Of a DNA stretch of 64,000 nt, positions 51,094 to 63,600 are shown one piece after another. Each line of letters begins with the position of its first letter. Positions within the stretch are counted from its first letter, which is position 1. The notes under the pieces are model-generated. The model was not told the origin of the DNA and made no database searches. It saw nothing but the letters and a program-made list of their open reading frames with translations. Source of the DNA: Phytophthora colocasiae (taxonomy: Eukaryota; Oomycota; Peronosporomycetes; Peronosporales; Peronosporaceae); contig JAGKQI010000093.1 of assembly GCA_018806915.1 (NCBI GenBank), positions 1,054,001 to 1,118,000 on the forward strand, in the 5' to 3' direction. The translations under genes and the position numbers were made by a program.

Positions 51094-51664
51094 GTCGATC
51101 CTCTTGTCTGCTCATAGCTCAAATCAACTCTCAAAAGCGAACCTGCAGTCGGTTCTCCCACTTACGCGACGATCTTGGGGCCGATCACAGGCACGTAGCT
51201 GAGCACCGCCACAGTGATGCCCTTAAGTTCCGTACGTGGACGATGACGCGTGAACCACTTGCGACTTGGTGTAGTCAGCGGCACCAGCAATTGTGACCTT
51301 CAAGACGGTAAAGTCCTTAGTCTTCCAGGCGACATCCACAGTTCTTCTTCAGAGCGAACTGCATCCTAAACGGCTACATTAGCGCAACATCACAAACAAA
51401 AACACGTTTTATATTGTTATGATTGGTCGAATAAATTTCTACTTTGTTTTTAAATTACCATTTGATGTTGCTGGTAGACGACAGGAGCAACATCCATCCG
51501 AATTTATAAAATTATATAAAACATAACGTATAGCAGTTATGTCAGACAGCCCACCAGACCAAAAAGCCAAAACGAATTTCACAGGGATAAGAAAATAGTG
51601 GAATAGCAGGCGACTGGGATCTACCCTTAGCTCGGAAATAAAATTTCCGAGAATATAATGCGTT
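51094..51664. other. Intergenic region 3' of the dynein gene
   Basis: No gene recognised. 51170-51365 on the minus strand gives protein-like fragments in two frames ([35 protein letters not shown]), perhaps an unidentified gene relic. 51400-51560 is AT-rich. Confidence 0.4.
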
Positions 51665-54600
51665 CTAAGAATCTCTTTGCATGACCAGAGCTACACCTGC
51701 CAATATCCACTTCGCCTTCGGGTGGATCGTGTTTAGTGTCGCGAGGAACACATAAGTCGGACCTCGAAGCGTTGTCTGGTACACAGGGCAATCGAATACA
51801 TCCTTGTTCCGTCGGAAATGACCCACTGCAGTGGCTTCCCACTTGTTGTCGATCACTACAGCTCGAGCATAAATTACAGGAGCAACAGGCAGTAGTTCTT
51901 TCGGCATCGGGTCCACTAAGTGACCACCGCATGGAACAGAGTCGACCTCATAAGAGAAGGGTGATGTCTTTTCACCATCCTTCATGGGGAACTCCCACCG
52001 AGCTCCTTCCATGAACAAGCCATGGATATACGCTCCCATTTCAGGATACGATTCAGCCCCTTCAGTCTCAGCGATTGGTGTCACGTGCGTCTCAATTGCC
52101 ATTGAATCCAGCGGAATACCATGCGTTCGAGCTGTGCATTGTTTGATTGCAGTGAGGAAGGCCGTCGGGTTGAACAGACCCGAGATCCACATCGAATACG
52201 GCAAACGGAACTCACTAGTCCAGTTAGATAGGAACTGAATACGATCGAGAAGATCCGAGAACCAAAGCGACAGCGACTTACGAGACCACCACGCGTATCT
52301 TTCCCAGGAGCACATGTGCAGAACATTGCGACCTGGTACTTGGTTGATTGATAAAGCCTCCATAAGGTCTTCCATCGGCTCTGTCATGTTCAAAGTGCCT
52401 TGAATGCCCTTCGTAAGCTCGACCAAAGTAGATTGGATCTCGTGAACAAGCGTATGCATGCGGGCAGCTTCTTGCAGCGCAACGATGACGTAAGGAGATT
52501 GCTCAGTTGTTAGCAACGGCTCTGCCTTGGTTTGCAAGTCAGCGAGGTCGATCTCTGGTGGAATCCTCTCCAGTAATTCTTCAATAACCGAATAGACTTG
52601 AGCATTTTCTCGAGTAGCTCCTGTTGATGAAGACTTTGAGACCGAACCATCAGGTGTGGACGGACCGGTAGACGGCTGAAACTTTGCGATTGTCGCAAAT
52701 AACTCATTGGACGCCTCAACCAAATACCCCACCTCTGCGTTCGGGTGCAATCCATACACTGTTGGAGATTCACTTGGCAACTTTGTTTCAATATGATCCA
52801 CATATTTTGTGTAGCTGTAAGTAAATGGATCAGGGCACTTGAAGCCAGCGGTGAGCTCCTTGCCTCGCAAAATGTCCTGTGTGAAGACTTCATCCAAGTA
52901 CGCGTTGTTGGTGATGCGGTCCCAATGATCAGTGATGTGCCCTCCATACATAATCTCACCAAAAATGTAGCGCAAGTCGTCCCATGGCAAGCTCTTCGAT
53001 CTGCTAGTTGCTGCAGTATCAAGATACCGGCGAAGCACATCTGAGCAAATAAGGAGATCGCCAGTATTGAAACTATACGGGCGACTCCATCCTTGAGATC
53101 CGAACCTTCGCCGTCCTAGCACCAATGCATGGAAGAAACAAAGCGCAAAGAGACAGCCTTGGTACTCGTTAGGCTGTGTGCACACTTCGAGTTGTTTGGC
53201 CGAGAAATTCGCCCAAGCACGACGCAAGTTGCTCTTTAAGTCCGTCGGAGCTTCGTTGGCAACTTTTATACAACTTTGCAGTAGCGATTCTGGGAGATTA
53301 CTGAGCGAGGCTAAAGCAGGGGCTTCAGATGAAAGAAAACATCGGAAGTTCTGATCTGCTGACACGGAATAAACCTCCAGCGTTCGCTCTAATCTAAGTA
53401 GCCACGACTGCATCAAATGGATATTCTGCAGAATCACCCAACTCCCTTCTCGAGAGAACTTCATCAATACGCTGTCAGCATATTCTTCCTGGCCTTGACC
53501 CATCGAGATATTGATCAGATTTCCTCGTTCATAAGTGAAATCAAACTTCTTGCCTAATGTTTCGACCCACGATGTTGGATCCACGCCGGGAAAAAGCACG
53601 AAAAACATCGGAGTGGACGCGCTTGTTTCTTGATATGCAGCTTCCATGTCAAACGGAGGCTGTTGCACCATTTGCTTCCCAAATGTATCACTCAGAAAGG
53701 ATCTCAACGAGAACAACATCCGATCTGGACGTAGTACTCGCACGAGGTGCAGCAACTGAATAGGCGTCACAGACGCTTTATACTGTCCTGGAAGAGGTCT
53801 CACCTCTGGCTTTTCAGCATCACACCATTCTCGCCACTCCTCGCTATCCGAGCGCATAAACGTTGTAAGCTTTTGGAAGTTAGGAATATTTTCCTCGAGT
53901 TTGCGCACTCGCAACCACGTTGTTTCCGACATCCATTCACTCAACAGTCCCATTCCGGTGCCCATGTCATTCGCAGTGCCACAAGTCATCAACTGCCGTA
54001 TATCAACTGGATCGATCTTCTTGTCCGACTGCATAATTGCAAAGCATAATTGTGTGGCTAGCGTCAACTTGTCTTTCTCAAAGAGACCACGGCGGATATA
54101 ATTGAAAACCACATCGGTAATTGATGTCTTCAGCTGAGTACACCGCGCTTCAATCTGAGTATTAGAAGGCATTTCCAGCTGATCTGTTTCCTTCATAAGA
54201 GTGTCTAGATCCTGCTCCGAATTGTTTTCCACAACTCGGTCCGCTAACAGCAAGTCTGAGTTCCATTGAAATCGTTGCGATACAATCACCTTTTTCGCAG
54301 CAGCTTTCAAGCGTCCTAACAATCCACCTCCACCTGAAGAAGGTGGTCTTCCTGCCTCTTTATCTGGCTGAACCAAGTCAATGCCACGCTGGAAAATCAC
54401 GACGTACGCGTTCAAAGAGTACACGTAATATGAATGCATACGATGCAATCCGTCCATGATAAAGAACAAAAGAGCACCACGACTTGCCACCGACTGATAC
54501 TTAGCGCTAAGCTCGTTAATCTGAGCCTCATACGCCGTAGCCTTGGCAGCTTTCTTAGCTATTTCCTGTGCAGTAGCTTTAGTCGTTTCCAGATCCGTGA

Positions 54601-57600
54601 TCACCTGGACATTCTCCGTCACGTCTCCTTCAGCGTCTGCTAAACTCGATAGAATGCGATCCTCTAATGTCTGTATCCGAATTTTGAACTCGTTCTGCTG
54701 GTGAATGAGTGCTGTGCGAACTTTAGCGATCTTAGGCCACTCCTTCCGTACTACAAGTGACAGAAGCTGATCTTCAAGCCCTTGCTGGGTCACAGCAAAA
54801 TTGATCATTGTGGTCTCTGCCTGCATCTCAGGTGGGTAGTGCGGGTTGGATAATTTCGTGTGTAGATACAATCGGAAGTCTGGATGTAACTCAACGAGTT
54901 TGTCTCCCATCTTCAGGAAGGTCTTATGGCCACGGATTGTGGTAGATCGGGAAATCAGGGGCCACAAACAAACTTCCAGTTTTTCACCCATACTTTCCAC
55001 TATCACTGTATATCCTTGCTCCACTGCAGTTTCTAGCAAAGAGGGCAGGTTTGGCTGGTCCTGGCGCACAACCTGTAAGGAGTTTGGAGCTCCTCGTCGA
55101 GCATATTTTTCCATCTCTCGAAGCCAATAAATACCTTGTAACTGAGGGTCAATCAAGAGCGGTGCACGAGTACTATTGCGCACAATTGCACCATTTTCGA
55201 CTGAGACACGGTCACTCGGGAGGCCTTTCGTGTTCCACTCAGCAATCTCCGATAGCGTTGCTAGTACTTGCAAAGGGTTTCCATCTTCATTTAATACTGC
55301 AGTCTTGTCCCCACCTTTGTCTTTCTTACTGGTGTTTTCAATCAGTGCTTTACGAAGGAATGGAAGCCACTTGTACTTGATGAGTAAATCTCGGAAGGGC
55401 TTCGTAAACGCTCCGACATACGAGACAAAGCTAGCAGCGATCACAACATCGCATACCAACATTTCAGCACTAGCGTGAAGCTGTTCGAGCTCGTGTGTCC
55501 AGCGTTCACTCTCACTTCCCAGAGCGTTAGCTAAACGTCGAGCAAGTTCCATACGAAGACGCCCTCTTTCAAGTAATGCCACTGCATCCAGAACCTCCTG
55601 ATTAATTTTGTCAAATTCTTCAGTTAGAGTGGCAAGTTTCTCTTCCAGGGCTGCAACTTTCTGATTCACAACATCAAGCCTCTCATTGGCAACCCGTAGC
55701 TTATCATTAGCTTCTTCTAGTGCTCGTTTCTTAGGCTCCACCACTACAATAGCATCGTAATACGCCACAATATTGATAACCCAAGCGCACAGACCAGCAG
55801 CCGCCGAGTTCTTCTTCTCGATCGCTTCCACGTTAAAATACTCGAGCTGTAAGAATGGTCGTATCTCTTTCCAGTTCACTTCGGGCACTTGCTGCGTATC
55901 CACTAGTTCCTTGAAGCCTTTCAGCTCTTCTACCAGGGCATTAATGTTACCCAGCAGTGCCTTCTTCGAGGCTTCCCACGACCGATCTTTGTCTTTCACC
56001 TTGCCATTTTTCTGGATGACGACGTTTGAATTCACTCCAGCAAAAAGCACAACTACGGCACCAAATATGTCACCTACACCAGCTGGCGGCTTTGCCATCG
56101 TTTTACAGTTTCCCAGATCCTTTTTGTTGAGGGTGTCTAGTGCTGCCATTGCCGCATCGACCATTGGCTGTGCCTGCGCAAGATCCGCCTCGGTATCGGC
56201 TTTCTTAGCTGATACATCCGTCTGAATCACTGCACACTTCTCGCGCTCAATATTTGCTCTGGCTGTTTCACTTTCCACGAGCTCTTTGTCTTTTTGCAGT
56301 CTTCCAGCTAGCTCCTCCACAATAACCTTCTTTTTCTCCGCTTCCTCCAGCGTTCGCTTTAACTCTTCCTCCATATTTGCCACAATATCTCCCGTTGACT
56401 CCATTTTCTCCAATCCACTTTGAAGGCGTTGAACGGCTTTTTGGTGACTTGCGTGCTTTTGCGCTAGCAGTTTCCGATACAAAGCAAGACATTCCAGGTA
56501 TGACTTCGGAGTTGAGTAGACACGGCGCTTTTCAAGCGTGTAGAACTCAACTGCTACGGTATTCGTGCTTTGAAAAGCAAAAGGCATGAAGTTTTGTACA
56601 GCCATCGCAACATTCTCGGGTGGAATCAGCTGCGGGAGATCTTCAAAAGATAGGAACCGAGCTGCAACAGAACGCAAAGCTTCCTTAGGCCATGGCTGAA
56701 ACCAGTCTATCAGCGAGCAATTCACTAACGCTGGAAACTTCCGAGCTCGCATTCGGAAATCAGGTGTTGCCGGCGAAAAGCACAATACAACGTGGAGATT
56801 GCGCTTAATTTCCTGCACAAACCACCGCCAAGCACGTTCTTTTTCGGATCCCTCGGAACCAGTATTCATAGTTGAGTTGATGTCGCTTGTTGGATCTGCA
56901 GCGGTGCTAGCTGCCAGCGCAGCCATCATCTTGGGCTGGAACTGTTGAATTAGATTCGTCTGTTCATCCGCATTGTAGAGATCTGGGATATTACCACTGG
57001 ATAACAAGTCATTTAAGTACACGAGCATACGCTCATTCTTGATCTGGTTGTCGTCAAAGAGGAATACAACACTGTCGCCTTTGACACCAGCCTTCATGAA
57101 CATGTTCTGAAGATCAGACTTAAAATCCAACAGTGAATATGACTGCGTGATTGTGATCTCAACTAACGCGTAGCCACAGATGAATGTACTCAAGCGTGCC
57201 AACGATTTACGGCCACTTCCACCAACACCGACAAGAAGTGCATGACCCGATGGATTTGAAATTATGCGCACAATGCGCGCAATATGTTCGAGTGCGTCCT
57301 TAAACAACACCAGATCCATTTTTGCATTCAGCTCGTTATGTTCCGCCAGAGCTTCATTAACAGTTGAATGCAACGCTTGCAATGAGACAACTTGGTCATA
57401 TTCGTTCGTACGCAAACCATTTGCAAAGTGACAGAACAGGATTGGATCAGATGACTCATTGCTGGTTTCGGAGCCAGACGACACAGGAGCGAAGTAACGC
57501 ATAAAATTGAGCGCAGGGAAGCACTTGCGAGCTTGCTGTTGCACAATGGATGTAAATTTGGCTTGGTCCTGTGTCGATACTAGGCGGTCTCCATATACGC

Positions 57601-60600
57601 GCGAGGACTCGTGTATCCAAAGCAGAGCAAATTTGAGCGAGTCTTCAAACATCGGTGGCTTTGCCATCAGTAAACCTTGAAACACATTTGCCACGTGTCG
57701 AATATTAAACTCATAGTGGAAGTTGGCCGCCGTCTTACGAAAAGTGCTACAAATTAGTACGTGCAGACTAAGCGCAGCTTTGAGAATTGGCTGTGCCATT
57801 TTCCGGATATCCTCGACGAAATCTGCAACATAACCTTCCAGAAACGTTGTGTAGATAACCTGCAAACTTGCCGCACTAAGTTGGGGTAGCGCAAACGTGA
57901 CGAAGTGCCGTTGAAGACGCGGATTAATACTGAAACTGCCGGCGTTGGGGTTCATGCAACTCAAAAACTGCACATTTACAATTTGTTTTAGCGTGAATTT
58001 GGCCCGATCGTACCAGTGTCCATAGTCCAAATATTGGCGAAGCAACGCAATCGCGCTCTGTGTACCATAGGGATCGACTTGAGGCAGGTTTAGATCGTCC
58101 AGGAAGTATATCAACTGATCTCCGACAGTAGGTCCAAACGTTGATCCAACTCGTTTCGAGAGTTTCGACTCCAGTATGACTTGAAGGGCGTGAGCATTGG
58201 TGTAGTAATTGAAATTGATACTGATGCTTGTTGCAGGACCTTTAGTGGCAGCAACAGATGCCACCATTGCTTGTGTAGAAGAAGACACTGCTCCAGAGAC
58301 CCTTCCATCCAGATTATTGAGTAATCCCTGAACCAACTGGGTCTTACCCGTACCAGCATTACCACATAGCATGAATGGACGTTCTTCACGAACCATAATA
58401 CTCATCCAACTCGTAATTGAGGCTGTCTCGGGAGTGGGTACCGTAACTGAGGACATTGGTACAGATCCATCAAAGTGAATCGTCTTAAAGTATGGTGATG
58501 CGCGCCAGGTATCAAAGGAAAACGTGTTAGGATCAAGCCAATAGTCGAAAACAGTGTCACGAGCTGGTAACTTGATGTGCTTGAACTCACCCCGCCACCA
58601 CTCGCTAAATAGTTTCCGGTAGTCCGTTCCATCATCTGTAATAGTGAGTGGTGCTCCAAATGCCCAGACAGAGATAAAACCGCTCAGAATGTCCACTTTC
58701 TTAAAATCCCGCATCGTTTCAGCATCCAAAACTGCGTCAAGAAAGTAAAGATACGTCTGTACCATCGTAATGTCTTGTATCGGCACGATAGTCTTGCAAC
58801 ACTGCCTAATGAATGTAATGATAGGTTCGACGTACTTATTCATGGCCTCCCCTAAAGCCGTACGCTGCTGAACGGACGTGCCTTTCGTGGCTACCCAACT
58901 CGCCAAAAATGACCTCCACTGAAAGCCATCGTCGTCAGATATGTAGAGAATACCTGCTCGGGACACTGTGGCGGGTGTTGCATATTTGAGATCTCGAATC
59001 TCGAAAAGAAGCCGCATATTGGGCTTTAGAGGAATACGCTCATTTGACGCAAGTGTCAGCATTTTATTGTCATCCATCACAGAATTCATCGATTCAATCC
59101 AGTTCGCATCCAGATCTCCATCCAATACAATCCATTTTGGGCGAGGGTCTGTGGCTGAACCACTGGACACATCGCGCATTATCTTGGACAGGAGACCATC
59201 TTTCCATTCTCGTGTCCCGAGCACCATGTAGCCGTAGAGGTCCTCAGTAGAAACTGCCTTGGGGTTGAGATCAATTACCTTCGTCACGTAATCCTCACCT
59301 TTCTTCTTTCGAGCAGCAACTAAAGTCTCGCAACATTCGGTCTTACCACTACCCGGAGGTCCCATTATGAATACACAATGGCGGATAGCTAACAGCTCTT
59401 CGAGTTGAATGACTTTGAGTCGGAACTGCTCATGTGGCCAAAGTCCGCGATCTTCACACGCTACATGTACGTACTTCTCCATCGACTCATCAACTTTTCG
59501 TGGCAGGTTCAAGTTGGGGAAGAGGTCGCTAAGCAAACCATTAAAAACAAGGAGGTCTTGCTTGACGATCTTTGGCAAGTTGAAATCTCTAAGGGAGCGC
59601 ATGAGAATTTCTTGTTCCGACAATTTCGTCTCGGCGCGCTTGAAGGCTCCAGCTACGACTAGAACGCTCTTTACTGCTCGTAAACCCCAGTCATAGTGAT
59701 CTTGCTTCGAAAGAAGCTCTCGAAGCAGTGAGTATAAACTGAAAAACTTTGCCGCAAGTAACTTGGCCTCGCGGAATCCTTCCGCCATCAGCATATTCTC
59801 GCAGATGAGAACAAGGTCAGGCGCCATTACAGTGATAGGTCGGAACAATGCTTTTAAGCCTTCCGGGAGCTCTGACCTCCCTAGGTATCCAGGATTCATC
59901 GTAATAAAGGTACCGCACGTTGGGTCAAGTCTCACCAAATCACCCTCTATCACAACCTGATCGCTTTCACTTCGAATTCCATCGCAGACTGCTTTAAATT
60001 GTACAGAGCAAACAGATAGAACCTCCGGGGCAAGACGGTTGAATTCGTCAAAGCATCCCCACGCACCTGCACTAGCCAATCCCTTGAATATGTTTCCCAG
60101 GTTCTTGTAGTCCATTTCCGGAGAGCAGTTAAACACGTAGCAAATCTTCCCGACCATGTTCGCCAGGTCTTTCGTCGTTTCAGTCTTTCCGGTTCCAGCA
60201 GGTCCAGCAGGAGCACAGCCCATTTGAATGTGAAGAGCTTGGGTAGCCGTAACATAGATTCTGTCAGTAAGAGGAGTGATGACAAGTCTCGGGCCATTCC
60301 CTAAGTATTCAAAACCATAGTCAAAAGTCGCGTCACATATTTCCAGGTAGTTGTGGTTTTGATGATCCGACCGCCGCTGTTTTAGCTGTGACTGCCACAA
60401 GAAGGAGCTGGGCGTGGTAATTTCTTCGTAGAGAAGCTTTTGGACAATATCTCGTGAATGCGCATCCATCGTAATCATGCACATTGTCCGTTGGCGATCG
60501 CCTTTTGGTAAGTTACTTTGGGTCAACTTGATCAGGTCATTCAGCTGAATCACGATTTTCTCTAAAAGCTCTTTCATGGCTGTCGCATGGCTCTTGGATA

Positions 60601-63600
60601 ACAAAACGAAAGCACTTTCAACGCTTCTCGCGTATTCAATTCCAGCGACAAGCAAAGCAACTTGAGCCGCGTCCATATTATCCTTGGCTACAGCTCCTTC
60701 ACTAGCCGGCGGGAGTTTCTGCAACAGCCAGTCCACGCGATTTTGTTCCGGAAACCGAGTGATTGAACGAGTCACGTGGCCCTTCAATGTGAGTTGCATA
60801 GACTCCAGTATTGTCTGCATGTACAGCTCCACCTTTCCTTCCAGATGGACCTCATTCTCAAACGATATACTTTCTTTTGCAGAGTCGTTAGAGATGAAGT
60901 GAGTAGCTACTACAGAGCTGGCGGGCCCGCCGTTTGCCTTTTCCAGTAGTAGTGTATGCGTAGCCAGGAACACTTTTTCAAGATGAATCATTACCTTTTG
61001 TGGATTGCTTCCATTCGATAAGATATCAAGCAGATCAGCTTCTGAAATGAAATAAAAGCGAGGAAACATGCGGCGCTTTGAATCGAGATATTCTTTGAGC
61101 GCTTGCTGGCACTTTTCCAATCGCGCACGAAGATCGTTAAGCAAATCAAGCAACCCTGGAAGCTGGCTGGCCAGCAATACATTTCCAGGTGGTTCTTGAG
61201 ACCACATACTCTGAAGTGTTTGACGAACAAGCTCATCGACATCCTCAAACCTTGCAGCTTCATCAGGAAGTTCCTGTTTAACTTCTTCTGACTGCATAAA
61301 AAGAGGCTCCAGATACGACCATGATCGCTGAATGTCTAGCACTGTTCCAACAATGTCAGAAACGAGCATAAGCTTCGATCGCCATTGTTGTGTCTGTTCT
61401 TGAAAGAAGCTATTCCGCCCTGATGTCATTCCTTGGATCAACAACTGATCAGACTCCAACATCTCGACATCCTCTTCTGCCATGTACAGTAACGGTACTG
61501 TTGTTTCCTTGTACGGTGTCATCGTCAAACAAATGTTAGACCAACGACTTTCAAGTTCTTGTAAGATGGATTCTTGCTTGGCCTCCTTTTGAGCTCGATC
61601 CGTAATTTCTTCAACGTCTCGCTGAAACTCATGCAAATTCAACGCCAAAATGTCCGCAAATTTCAGCAATGGGTTATCATCTGGGCACTCGAAAGTTTTC
61701 CCAGAGACTGCAATGAGGTCCTGCCAATGTCGTCTACGCATGGATGGATGCCGCAGAGCTTGAAACAATGGACACGTGCTGAGAAAATCTTTTACGAGTC
61801 GTTCAAACTTTTTGAATGCATCACAATCCCGGATATCTTTATGGGTAGCTTTCACCAGCGCTAGAAATGCCTTAGCCTCTTCTTCCAATACAATACCATC
61901 GATCATGCTCCACGGGATTTCTCGAGAAAGATCGATTTTCCTCGTCACCTCTGTGATGGACTCCCACATCTGGTGGCCATGTCCAAGAGTGCGCTGGATG
62001 GCCGTCAACACGGCAGAGCAAGGCTCCATTAAATCTTCACACTCCAAGATTTCAGCGATGTGTTTCTTCTGCTTGAATACTCGTTCGTCATTTTCTGCAT
62101 TCACCTGCTCTTCAGTAATCAGTGTGATTGCAGCGTTAACACCAACTGAAAATTTCCAGAAATCCTTAGACTTCAGCTGGGCCTCTTTTGCTTGCAACTC
62201 TTCCATGTAGGCAGCAACCTCATCGCGGAACTTTAAGCTTTGCGTCGAAATCAACGGCGCTATACGATTGCTTGCAGCCGGAACTTTCTTCAGTACCTCT
62301 CCCCAAGCCACTTCGATCGCTGTCAGTATATCCAACTCCTTCGCCACCATGATTCCTGCATCTTTAAGAAAAGCTATTTCAGCTCGGAGTTCTTCGACTG
62401 ATATTGATATTGCTTCTCCACGTTTTTCAACCATGAACACATGCTCTTTCAACCTAATTAACGCGGCTGTAATTTGCTCAGGAGACCAAGTCGGGTCTGA
62501 CAATGGCTGTTCCAGACCAATATTACATTCTCGTGTTGATTGCTGCAGTTCTTGTAAATCATGCAATACTTGATCCAGGACCAGTTTTCCAGTCATCAAA
62601 TTCATTTCACGAGTGACAATGTCGTCAAATGTAGCCGTGTAGGGGGAGCCACGGATTGTTCCTGCAGTTCCACCAAATGTACCTTGAAACTCAATTCTAA
62701 CTTGATACTCCCCAGGGCTAGGAACCGTGTAACTTACCAAGTATTTGCCGTTTAGCAGATCTTGAATCTGCAACGTCGGCAAGAATATTGGATCTGAATC
62801 ACCAAGCGATATTTCAACGATAAATTCGTCTCCACCACGAGTCCGTAAACTACGCTGGGCATCCCTGGCCTGGATAATAAAGCACGTTGGCTCTCCGCTA
62901 GCCCCGCCCGATAGTACACCAGGCCCATATGCGAAACATAATGGTGCATACGTGACCGAGAAATAGTTGTATGTTTGGAAAGTCGTCGTGAACGAGTCAC
63001 CCTGTAGTGCCACGCGGACCTGGACATCTCCAGCAGGGTAAGCAGTGAAGTCTGGTGCAACCACATTCAGCGTGTGATCGTTGACGTATTCCCCAGGAAC
63101 ATCCACCGATCCTTTTCGACACGAGAATCTGATACTCACGGGTTTGTTGACAAAATCAATGCCTTCTATGACTAATGCCGCGCCTCCTGTGATCGGTCCG
63201 AAGTCAGGGAATATGCCGGTAATGCCATATGGAGGACCGACGACACAGCTTACATCCAGGTAGAAGATATCATTGAGCCATACATTAGCCCAACCACCAA
63301 ATACAATTAGACGGCTTCCCTTGTCATCGTAGGTTAAAGTTGTATCACTTCGCCCACAAGGCGGAGTGCCCTCAATCTCTGGGATACTCCAGCTCATGTC
63401 ACCCGTATCAAGGATGCTTAAATCGTTCATGTAACTGCCTTGTGCGTTGTAGTTGTTGTCTTCTCCAACGACGCCACCGAAAACGAAAACCTTTGCGTGC
63501 GGAATAGCTAACACTGCGCAACAAGCATGGTTCCATCTAGGCAGTGTCGTGGCCATATGTGTGCCTTCTACAAGAGTCCACGAGTTTACTGTCGAGTCAA

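Noticed and set aside
51170..51365. A small gene between the LINE relic and dynein
   Set aside because: Protein-like fragments occur in two frames with stops; no family recognised, so left as unassigned.
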